From: Casuarius casuarius
Lineage: Eukaryota > Chordata > Aves > Casuariiformes > Casuariidae
Reading direction: 5' to 3'
NCBI GenBank assembly: GCA_003342895.1
Contig: PTFA01000042.1
Span: 5,749,908-5,813,907 of the forward strand
DNA length: 64,000 nucleotides
Made by a program: the position numbers and the translations under genes. Shown in pieces: positions 14,201 to 23,600 of this stretch. The number at the start of each line of letters is the position of its first letter. The first letter of the stretch is position 1. A model generated the notes under the pieces. It saw only the letters and a list, made by a program, of their open reading frames with translations. It was not told the origin of the DNA and did not search any database.

Positions 14201-17200
14201 GACACAGTAGGAGGCACCACAAGAGTCAGAGAGGCAGTATAGCTGATTCTCAAAGAGAATTATATTCATAACTGTGGGAACATATTTGCAGGAGGGTGGG
14301 AAAGGTAAGCAGTTTTCCCTGCCCTCGAAGTTCCTCTCTTCACTGTGCCCTACCCCGCCTTCTGGGTCTAGTCTAGCCTGCCTACTGAGTTGGGAAACAT
14401 TCTTTTAACTAATAAAATTGACAACATAGCTTGAACTTGAAAAAACATGTATGAAAAGATTTAGCAAAATGCTACAGACTAAAGGATTCCATCAGCCAAA
14501 ACTGCCCACTTACATAAATGAAAAGTGGAACATGAAATCAACTAATGTCAACTAATTTCTCTTTTAAGCATGTTTTTGAAAAGACTGTGTTTACTGTCAG
14601 ACCAAGCTAAATCAAACTTTGGAAAGTTTTGAAGATTAACTTGTTTTTTAAATAAATTGCCCAACATAGCAATATGCAAGTCAAGGCTGTTCAGTATATA
14701 TTAAAAAGCATTAATAAATTAAAAAATAATTACTTTAAGAAAGATTACCTCCATAAGCTATAAAACATAATCAAAATATCATAGCTTATGGATTGTTTGT
14801 GTGGTGTGATTGACAAACATTAAATAATGCTCTGTATTATATGCTTGGGTTTTTAACTTAAAAAATAAGAGAACAGGGAACATCCATACTTAATCCCATA
14901 GTGAATAAAAGACTCCATTTATAGAAATAAGAGTTTCTGACAGATTGACTCAACAACACATATTACCTCTCCCTCTGTTAATCTCAATTTTTATGTTACT
15001 TATTTCACTTAGAGAGAGAAAAAAAAAAAAGAGATATCATAGCATTATGAGCATAGATATTAAATTCACAGCCAAAACAGACGAATGAGATACATTCTGT
15101 CCAGAAATAACATACAGATTAGGAGGTACTCACCTTTGTGTGTGCTGTAGCATAAACAATCTGTTAACTGAAACATTAAGTATTAAGAGAAAACTGGAAA
15201 TAACTTTAGATCTAGCAAGGGGAAGGTTAGCAAAACATAGGCTATTACCACCATCAGAGAACAAAAAGAATTTCGCTCCATCATTTCAGTGTATTTATTC
15301 AAACATTACACAGATTCCATTGCAACAATGGGATATACATGAGGGATACCTGTGTGAAGCTCCACCAATCTGACATTCCCTTGAATGGAAATATTTTCAT
15401 CCTTGTATTTGTTTATAATCTCAGCTAACATGGTTGATGTCATAAACTAATTTTACCACACCTTTGATGTGAAAAAGTCATAGAAGAAATAAGGCTTTAA
15501 GAGTGATAACCCATGTATCTTTGAAAGGCCTAGAGAGACAGAAGGAAAAAGGATGAAAGGCCTTTCATAAACATTGCTGTTTCAAAACAAGCAAAACTTT
15601 TAATTCATAATTCATTGTTATTAAAACTACATCAGATTTGCCCATATGAGGTGTGCAAAATGTTTGAATTTTACTGTTTTTCTGGTTTCCACAGTACAAC
15701 TTTTGTTTCAGTTCGATCCCTTCTTGAGTATCATTTTTTTTTGTTTTCAGTTGTATCATTTAACTCAAATGAAACCAAACCCACCTATAACACATGAAAA
15801 AAAAAAAGTAAATCAGATAGATAGGGTAAAGGCAACACGGTCTCTCACTTTAGGGAAAGTAGTAGTTAAGGAAGATTGTCTGAAATCTATCTTATTCAAC
15901 AGTTAAACGAAAGGAGATGGTATGAAAATGCCACCAGCAAGGTATCAGTTCTGTGGATGCAAAGGTAACACTCTCTGGCCACAAAAAAGAACAGAATTTC
16001 TGAGGCCAAAAGTAACAGAGAAAGTGTTTCCCTGTGATGTCATATCAATATGACCCCACTTTGACCAGGAAAGAACATCTCTAAGAAGCACAATGAAATG
16101 TATATAGTCACTGGTAACACTGACAAAAACATAGCAATTGTTAATGATCTTAGCTCATTTGATATAGAAATAGCAGCGTTGAAACTGAATGGGTAATCAT
16201 TTTATTTAGTATAGGACACCAAAAAGTGGTCAGGATACAAACCATTTGAAACCAATCTTGGCCATATTTGAACACGAGACTTAAAGATGAATGGCTTATT
16301 GCAAATGTCTGATATCACCCTGTGCCAGAAAACAAACAAAACCATTTCCAACTGCCCAGGGAAACATCAGATATTCTGTCACCTTTCTCTGAATAAACAA
16401 CAAACCTCTCTGGACCTTCTGTGTTAACTACCAAGTTTGCATGCATGCTGTTAAAAACACAAGAGAAGTTTTATCTTTGTGGAAAAGATCACTGTAGTCA
16501 CCGCAAAGAGAAAGAAAACTTGAATTCAAGGTCCCAGATGTTAGGCATATATGTTGTTTACATTTGGTGAATGCTACCAATGACTAACATATATTAGTTA
16601 TGAAGATAGAGGGACACTATTTAGAGGTAAGCTTGAGCAAAATTTCCCAGCAGTGACTTCTCTATTTCCAGATGCCAAATCCAAGGAATGCTAACGTAAA
16701 GTTAGGGGGGAAAAAAAACCCAACCTATTAACATCTCAACATATTTCACTTACATCGCAATTCTCCCAGTGGCAAACAAACTCCTCTGAGATCCTTGGTA
16801 ACTGATGCTGGCTATGGCTGTTCTGCAAACATGCTGGCAAATTATGATGCAATGCCCGTAACTGAGAGCCTATGAATTTGAGTTTGGTGTGGTAACTGTG
16901 AAAATTGACATGCATTATCAGCTCTCTGGGATCTTTTGCCAAAAATTCACAACTTCTCCACCAACACTGGTACTGCTCTAAACGAAAGAAAGAAAGAACA
17001 TTTCACTGAACACTGTATGAAATCTGGAATTGTGTGTCACAACAGTGAGACTACCAAGCGCCATTTAGTACTTACATTTGTCATAACCTCATGATCTGTA
17101 AATAACCTTAGCAGAGAAACTGATAATTGCTATCTACTGATAATGCAGTAGGTAAAGCTTGCAAATCTCAAGGGCAAACAGATTTTCCATTTTTTCAAAA

Positions 17201-18248
17201 CTGTAGCAATACTAGAGTACTTAAGAGCTTAAAACACGACTTTTTGCAGAAAGACAATTCATAAATTCAATGGGAAAAATTGGTAAAAATTAGTATTTTT
17301 CTTAGGTTTACACTATGACACTCTTCAGGTTAGGTCACGGAGGCATTGTTAATGTTGGTCCAATTCTATTTTTTTCACCTTTAATTAAAACTCATTCACC
17401 TATAATTAAAATGTCTACACCTGTAATTACACTTGATTACAGTGTTAAGAATAAAGAGCAGGATACACAAGAGCCAAAAGAGCTATATTAAAAAGACTAG
17501 TATATTATTGCTATTACATCCACAGAGACTGCCTATAATTTTCTGCAGAATAGGATTTTTTTTTTGTTTTCCTTTTAAGTACATTAAATCCTATTAGATG
17601 CAAAGTACAACACCAGCCATGAAGCGTTCAGTGTATGTATGCAAGTTATGCAGTTACTGCACAAACAATAAAAGTTTCTGTTTCTCTGTAAAGATTCCTA
17701 CAACTGCTGCTTTAAATTTAGAATCTTTAAGCACCTGGTCAGATCCTTGAAAGGCAACAACTCTGCCTTTCAAAAACAATTTTCTAAAATCTGTTTTAGA
17801 AAATTACACCTACTTAGACCCTAATCTTATAAAAAAACTCTCATTAAAAGTTCTCATGACATCACCTCTATAGTCTCTATTTTAGCAATACCTATCAACA
17901 GAAACAAAAACCAAGGACAATCAGATGCAAAGCAAAAAGCAAATACAAGCCCTTGTCTGAGGGCCTCACGCATGTGGGCCTGGAAAAAGCTATGAAGGCC
18001 TGTGGTGCAGGTAAAACTGAAGTCAGTATTATATCCTAGATTAGGAAGTAATCTTCAAAACTGCAATATAATGTGTGACATATGAGACATAAATGACCTG
18101 CTTTTTCCAAGGGATGCTGTAGATACTCTTTCAAGTGTTCCGCAATGTGATTATAAAATTCCTCCATGCATTTTCCTACAAAGAAGCATTCTTCCCATTC
18201 ACATGGTAATATCAATTCAGAGTTCTTAAATTTGCTTCCAGGGGCCAT
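2162..18248 (-). CDS. HINFP-like: HINFP-like histone H4 transcription factor, 9 coding exons
   Basis: A C2H2 zinc-finger protein of the HINFP (MIZF) family, which binds the site II element of histone H4 promoters and works with NPAT at G1/S in the nucleus. Coding exons on the minus strand: 18248-18098, 16977-16754, 12812-12701, 8828-8676, 7785-7708, 5076-4956, 3957-3819, 3034-2919 and 2279-2162. All have GT-AG borders and matching phases; the total is 1212 nt, 403 residues plus stop. Family hallmarks include [45 protein letters not shown] and HLRKVH followed by [14 protein letters not shown]. There are nine intact fingers plus one (CPTCGRMF) lacking the last histidine, as in HINFP. The ATG lies in a strong context (G at -3, G at +4), three bases after a 5'-UTR acceptor. 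The sequence differs from HINFP at many positions, so it may be a paralogue rather than the orthologue. The reading frame continues past the TAA; see the last-exon entries. Confidence 0.88.
2919..3034 (-). CDS. HINFP-like: HINFP-like coding exon 8
   Basis: 116 nt, phase 0 to 2. Acceptor TTTCCAAG, donor CAG/GTATGT. It encodes the last C2H2 finger ([20 protein letters not shown], then VH) and the start of the conserved RFRY motif. Confidence 0.9.
3819..3957 (-). CDS. HINFP-like: HINFP-like coding exon 7
   Basis: 139 nt, phase 2 to 0. Acceptor TTTTTAG, donor GTG/GTAGGT. It encodes the second half of one finger ([13 protein letters not shown]) and a complete finger of the CDVEGC...HYKRAH type. 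Confidence 0.9.
4956..5076 (-). CDS. HINFP-like: HINFP-like coding exon 6
   Basis: 121 nt, phase 1 to 2. Acceptor TTCTACAG, donor GCAG/GTAAG. It encodes [17 protein letters not shown] with FRH, which tracks HINFP closely, then the CHLC start of the next finger. Confidence 0.9.
7708..7785 (-). CDS. HINFP-like: HINFP-like coding exon 5
   Basis: 78 nt, phase 1 to 1. Acceptor TTAAAACAG, donor ATG/GTAAGTC. It encodes one finger ([20 protein letters not shown], then H), including the ERLLRDHM stretch shared with HINFP. Confidence 0.9.
8676..8828 (-). CDS. HINFP-like: HINFP-like coding exon 4
   Basis: 153 nt, phase 1 to 1. Acceptor TGCTTTAG, donor ATA/GTAAGTGG. It encodes the end of one finger ([15 protein letters not shown]) and [20 protein letters not shown] followed by Q. 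The final zinc ligand is missing at the same point in mammalian HINFP. Confidence 0.92.
8829..12700. other. HINFP-like intron 3
   Basis: A 3.9-kb intron. It holds a GC-richer stretch at about 10660-11110 with short open frames on both strands, possibly an old unclassified repeat, and an (AAAT)n run at 11674-11699. Nothing else was recognised. Confidence 0.6.
11674..11699. repeat. A-run followed by (AAAT)n microsatellite
   Basis: An oligo-A run passes into about five AAAT units. Intronic simple repeat, possibly the tail of a retrosequence; no body is visible. Confidence 0.85.
12701..12812 (-). CDS. HINFP-like: HINFP-like coding exon 3
   Basis: 112 nt, phase 0 to 1. Acceptor TTTTTTTAG, donor AAAG/GTAGTT. 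It encodes [13 protein letters not shown], the third finger of HINFP proteins, then the CHWK start of the fourth. Confidence 0.9.
12813..16753. other. HINFP-like intron 2
   Basis: A 3.9-kb AT-rich intron. I saw only simple A/T runs and short spurious frames (for example 15140-15373 and 15646-15906, plus). Confidence 0.6.
16754..16977 (-). CDS. HINFP-like: HINFP-like coding exon 2
   Basis: 224 nt, phase 1 to 0. Acceptor TTCGTTTAG, donor GAT/GTAAGTG. It encodes [20 protein letters not shown] with [10 protein letters not shown], a HINFP signature, then a spacer of about 30 residues and CHWENC of the third finger. GAG at the exon 1-2 join reads through without a gap. Confidence 0.92.
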
Positions 18249-18251
18249 TGC
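18098..18251 (-). CDS. HINFP-like: HINFP-like coding exon 1 with start codon
   Basis: The acceptor TTTTAG is followed by GCA and then ATG at 18248-18246, so the upstream exon is entirely untranslated. It encodes [12 protein letters not shown] and a first finger [20 protein letters not shown] with AEH, like the N-terminal finger of HINFP. The donor is GCAG/GTCATT, weaker than the others, but it gives the only in-phase join to exon 2. Reading on without splicing meets a stop at 18038-18036. Confidence 0.85.
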
Positions 18252-19790
18252 CTAAAATCTTCAGAAATACAGAGAAGTTTTAGTTATATTAAATTTCTGT
18301 AATTTCCTTTTAAAAAAAAAAAAAAAAGCAGTAGTTAAGATCACAGGCTCCTAAGTTACATGAACTTTTTTTTAATCACTAGATACTGTTTTTTTAGAAG
18401 CTAAGTCTCTATTTTGCAAACTTTTACACCTTGCCAGAACCCACAAGTTGGAACATTTTCATTACAACCGCACAATAAGAGTTCTGTGATCACCATCCCA
18501 AACACCTACTGAAGGTGCATTTATTATTATTTAAACCTATGGCAGTACTGTAAAACCCGTTTCCACATAGAAAACCAAAGTATCATTACCAAGAGTGCAA
18601 TTCCACAGTTTTTAACCCAACATCAGTGTGGGCTCCCACTGAACAGGGCTCGTTCCATTCTCCCCTGCCATATATTTCTGTTCTCAAGACGCAGCACTGG
18701 AATTTGTATGGTCAAGCACTAAACTGACGAGAAAACTGACACAGTTGAAAGCTGAAAGTTGAAAGGCGGAGGAGGACGCATGAACGAACAGCTAAATCAG
18801 TTTTCTGTTCAACTTATCACATGCATGCTTTTACCAGTATAGGGGTAGCAACAGCAACAGGCAACCAGGAGAAAGAGTTCCACTGCCTTTTCCTGATTGG
18901 GGTAGATACATCAGCAGGAAACTTTGTTAAAAACTATTGGCCTGTTCTCAGTTTTTTTCCACCCCCCTCTTCTTCCCTCCCTTACTACTTTCAAAGATCT
19001 GCCAGTTCAACTGCTTAGCACTCCCTAACTTGCATTATTGCCAGTAATCTGTATTAATTTTAAAAGTTTAAACAGTCTCCAAGTAGGTCAGCTGATGGAT
19101 CTCCAGCAGCAGCAGACTTTACAAGGAGGATGGTAACAAGCAACTGTGAGGACATTCTTATTTTTCCTCATCAACACACACAGATTTGAAAGACAAACCC
19201 TGTCCAATAGCCTAAAGCATCAGTATAAAAATATGACTGTGTCTTCACCAGTGCTCTTATTAATTACCAAAGCCAGGCACTGACATAATACTGGTTACAA
19301 AAATAGTGTGCAAATGGAAAAGCTTGCAACTCAACTGGCAAAACTTTTGTACTTAGCAAAAATACTAATTAAGCTAGCAAAAATACTAACTGTTCCCCCA
19401 CCAAACAGGTTAATTACCAGAAAACTTCTAAAAGAACAGGTCATCTTATATTGCAAGTGGTACTTTCCTCACATTGTAACAGTTCAATCTAAACTGCTAT
19501 AACTAACTGCTTCTTTTCACCCTGTCCCTTTTTGTTGACCTGAAGCAGGAAACGCAGGCATCCCTAAAGGCATGTTGCAAAGTAAGAAGAGTACCAGTTA
19601 TGCCACATACAATTCACTGCCAAGTAGCTTATTAAAGTTATTCCAAATACTGTGTTAATATTACTGGAAAAAAAATATTTCAAGTTACAATTATTCTAAT
19701 TGACCTATCTCAGGACCCACAACGTGCTAAGAAGCAGGCAGGGAGAAAATAAATCAGAGGTAAAACTGTGCTTGGATTCCTGCTCCCCAT
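18252..19790. other. 5'-UTR intron of the HINFP-like gene
   Basis: Presumed first intron, between the acceptor at 18252 and the donor at about 20078. No coding sequence was recognised. Confidence 0.5.
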
Positions 19791-19843
19791 AATAAGAATG
19801 AACCCCAGTGTCTCCCTGCCCCTGCTGTCTCTGTGCCCTCCCT

Positions 19844-20012
19844 CAGCAGCCAACAGCCCCCCCCGGTGCCCCCCTTCAGCGGCTAACGGACTCCCCCGGA
19901 CCCTGCCTCAGTGGCTAACGGACCACCCCTCCCCCCACCTCTGCGTCCTGCCTCGGCGGCTAACGGACCGCCCCTCTTCCCACCTCCGGACTCTGCCTCG
20001 GCGGCTAACGAC
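19844..20012. repeat. Short tandem repeat with TAACGG cores in the promoter region
   Basis: Five imperfect units start near 19844, 19876, 19908, 19953 and 19998, with spacing of 32, 32, 45 and 45 bases. Each begins with a variant of TCGGCGGCTAACGG followed by a C-rich stretch. Three inner copies carry an exact TAACGG, the consensus core for MYB-family DNA binding. The first reads CAACAG and the last TAACGA. Confidence 0.75.
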
Positions 20013-20078
20013 CCCGTCTCTGCTGGTTGCTCCCATCCCAACCGCTTACAGCCCGGGGCAGGCAGGGCACTAACTCAC

Positions 20079-20180
20079 CGGGGAAAGCCGCTCCCCACAC
20101 CCCGCACTAACAGCCCCGGCGGCGGGGAGGGAGGAATGCAGTTGTGAGCCCGCGCGAGAGCCGTGTCCGTTGGACAGTTA
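20079..20180 (-). other. HINFP-like: Probable untranslated exon 1 of the HINFP-like gene
   Basis: The downstream border is set by the donor CCCCG/GTGAGTTA reading at 20080-20073. The upstream border is arbitrary, because a transcription start is not visible. It would splice to the acceptor at 18252, three bases before the ATG. Confidence 0.4.
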
Positions 20181-20189
20181 AAATGTCTT

Positions 20190-20630
20190 CCCGTGACTGC
20201 CGAGCAGCTTCACTGACCGGTTGCCCCTCACCACTGGCCACCTCTAATGGCGGTGGGCTTCCATTTGTAGTGCTGTTGGTTTTGGTTTCCTCATAAAGAG
20301 CATACATTTCAGTATCCTTCACACCAAACACAAGTGCTGTTAAAGGTGAAAGTGTATTAACTGGCAATGCATACAACTGCGAGATGGAAGGCTTTTTGTA
20401 GCCAAATCGAGGAGACCACACAAGTATTCAGTAGCTGCTCTTGTACGCTCTGACAATTTTGTACATGTCCCGGGCAACCAGAATTTGTGATTTCTTGCAA
20501 GCAGTAATTGATTCGAGCAAGTTCTTGCTCTGCTTCAATTACCCTTTAAGCCACCCTTCGTTTTGATTGAAATGCTCATACTTAAGAGTTGAAGGCCTTT
20601 TTTTAGTGGGTAGACTCAGAAATATTTGCT
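20190..20630 (-). pseudogene. Frameshifted coding-like relic, family not recognised
   Basis: On the minus strand, protein-like text runs on by hopping between frames: TKKRPSTLKYEHFNQNEGWL, then IEAEQELARINYCLQEITNS, then RTRAATEYLCGLLDLA, then QLYALPVNTLSPLTALVFGV. Each is complex and non-repetitive, and each frame is ended by stops. This pattern fits a decayed processed copy of an mRNA. I do not recognise the parent protein. The last open segment (20421-20107) runs into the CpG island, so it could alternatively be part of the 5' end of the HINFP-like transcript. Confidence 0.4.
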
Positions 20631-20639
20631 GTACTGAGA

Positions 20640-23600
20640 GAAGACAAAGTTAATTCAGAAGGAAATGTGTATGCTGTATAGTTAGAACAACAGCTATCCC
20701 TTTGCTAACCAGAGCTCTCAAGGGTGACTGGATTATTTTAAAGCAACAGCAGTGAATAGAGCATTTTTCTCCAAGACTTTTCTGCCAAGGGAACACCTCC
20801 TATCTCTATTCAACCCACTTCTAACTTAAATAACCACACAAGTATATTATGCCTGGAGGAAAATTTACTGCCTGTTGGGATTTGCATGTATTTCATGGGA
20901 AAAAAAAGTAGTGGAAAAGGGAGGAGAGCGAATGAGAAGTAGATGCATTTGCCTTCAGGACAAAGTTTCTCATTTTTTCTCTTTGATTATGCAATCTAAG
21001 CTCTTCTCTTTTGCATCTTTATGAACTCTGCTTTGTCACTGATTCCACTAGCTTTTCAGCAAAAAATCTTGTTTGCCTCAGAGTGGACTTCACAGGACGG
21101 CAAGAAAGAACTAATATTTACCCCCCACCAAACCCCACTTCTGTCCAAACACCCCCAACTGCTGTACCTATATTTACTTTGAAAACCGATGCTGAATTCT
21201 GTATGGTAACTACAGCCCTTGGGCACAAATGCAATTTGTACATCAGACATAAGTATTTATTCCTTTGAAAGCTCTGACTAGGGTCTCATTTAGGCATGCG
21301 TGTGGAAAGAAGGGAAGAAGATCTCACACATGTAGTTGATTTCTTTTTTAAACAACCCACAACACAGCCTGTGTAACAGGTTTAGAGCAGTTCTTACCTC
21401 CTTCTCTTTGGCACAGAAAGGAACTAGGGTTAGAACTTCCCTACCCTTTCCTTTGAATGAGCTCGTTGGATTTTTTTGTTTTGCTTTTTGCTTTGACTGC
21501 AAAGAGCCCCCTTTTCTTCTAGTCCTTCCCTTCAGTGACACTCCTGTGTCAGACTTGCATAGCTAGTGCGTGCACAATAGTGTCTTCTGCGTGTGGAAAA
21601 GGACATTCACTGCTTGAGAAAATGCTGCCCATAAGCTTGCTTTAGCCCTTTCCAAAAAGTGATGAAATGTGGATCTGCTTCATTCCCTTATCGTATGAGC
21701 ATCTTAAGCTTTGGTTTCTGCATGTTGCTGCATATAACACACTAAGCAAGTTTTACTTTTGAATTTAATTTCTGGTAAACTAAACACACACTAATGCTTT
21801 CCCCTAGGCAAGTAGCAGAATATAGGTTCTACCAGAAAAAAAAAACATTTGAACATAATAATCATTAATATTTAGTTAACACCACAACTTACTATATAGT
21901 TCTGCACATCAGGCTAAGCATGTGTTCTCTCTGTGCTTTTTTTTCTTTTTTTAGCTGTATTTCTTGTGTATTTTACTGCCTCTCAGCCTTCAAGTCCCTC
22001 TTTCTCCTCAGTTTTAAATCTGCTTTCTAGAGTTCACTAAATGTGATATGTACGAGTGTCAGAGATGCTCATGTTCCTCTTACGTTCTGTGAAAATAGCC
22101 AGCTGTGTAGGGAAGAGATACTAAAATAAGTACAAGGCTTGCAGGGAAAGTTGGCGGAACTCAGCTGGTATCTGGTCTCATTAACAACACCCCACTCATC
22201 AATCCATACAAAAGTAGCTACAAACTAGCCAGAGCATGTGCTGTCTCATTCCTTGTGCTAGTGTCACGGCAAGAACTTTAGACTTGTGTGGGTAGAAGGG
22301 CGGAAATCTGTAGAAAATTAGCATCATTAGTTCTGCTAATTTTAACTCTTGATTTTGCCATAGCTGCACCTTTTTGGTAGAGATTTACATTTTGCTACCT
22401 TTACCAAACACCTTAAATATTTTTTAGAATCAAAATCTAGACGCAAATAAAAAGTACAGGAAAGCACTCAACTAACAGCAAGGAAAACATTAGAAATGAA
22501 AGACTTTGCTTTAGATGGAATACACTTGAAAACTCAGTATTTTTAATTGCTTTTGACATCAGCTGCTCTACAGCCATTACAACTGTAAAATAATCAGCTT
22601 TTCAAGAGAGTTAATGAATAATCAGACTCTGTAACTGCTCAGAACAGCTCACAGATAAGACAGAAAGATGGTAGCATTACACTACAAATGTGGATGAAAT
22701 CCTGACTCTAGGAGGTAGACTGAGGTCTCTTGGACAGTTCTCAATTTTCCTGCCATACCCAAAGGACACACTTTCTATCCCTTTCACCTTAGCTGTTAGG
22801 AAGTTTAGCAACAGTGAGCGTGAACTCTTTAGAAAAATGATCCAAAATGTCAATCATCATTAGACTGTATTAAGGTGCTCTGTATGCTGAATTCCAGTCT
22901 GAACGGAATTGTGCATTTTGTGCCTGAGAGTAGTGCACATGTAGAATAGCACTTGTGCACTCAGGAGGGGGAAAAAGGAATCCAGAACAGCTTTCTTAAA
23001 GTGTTTGGGGCAAGAAACGTGTTTTCAAACCATGTTTACACTGTAGAGTGAAGTACATGTGGCATTACAGAGTTCCAACATTTAAAATCAAAACCACTTA
23101 ACAGTTTCTGGCCATATGCAGTGCAAATGTGATAGTGGCATCTCAGTACTCAAGAAACTCTCAGACATGTTGATGACAAACATGATGGAAACACTTTTCT
23201 TTTTTTCCCCTCCACTTGCCAGACATGACACTGTGGATTTGCAAAAGCCCTTGTATGAATACAAACCTTGGAAACTAATCTCACAGAGGCAAGTCACTTG
23301 GCTGTACAAGCTCTATTCCATAAAATCCTTGGAGCTTTGCTGTGAATCCAGTGTTGCAGATCAGAAGTATGTTTCCTCCAGTTTGCTTCCTTCTCCCTTT
23401 GCACCAGATTGAGCCAACACACTGACAACCACCATAAAAGGTCATGACAAAAAATATAAAGGGTTAAGGGTTTTTCAGTAGTTATGCCTACATCCATAAT
23501 AAATGTAAGGCCAAAAGCAAATACAAGGAGTGACATTACTATTGTAAATAGCACCAAGGAAATATTACTGAGTTACAAGGAAATATTTCTGAAGAAGAAT

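Larger units (their letters stand above)
19800..20200 (-). promoter_or_regulatory. CpG-rich promoter region of the HINFP-like gene
   Basis: GC and CpG content jump sharply in an otherwise AT-rich setting, just 5' of the gene and on the expected side. A good donor (CCG/GTGAGT) at 20078-20077 fits a short untranslated first exon. No TATA box stands out, as is usual for CpG-island promoters. The transcription start cannot be fixed from sequence. Confidence 0.6.

Noticed and set aside
19768..20147. Two overlapping proline-rich plus-strand frames
   Set aside because: They come from the C-rich tandem repeat in the CpG region; repeats of this kind keep several frames open without coding.
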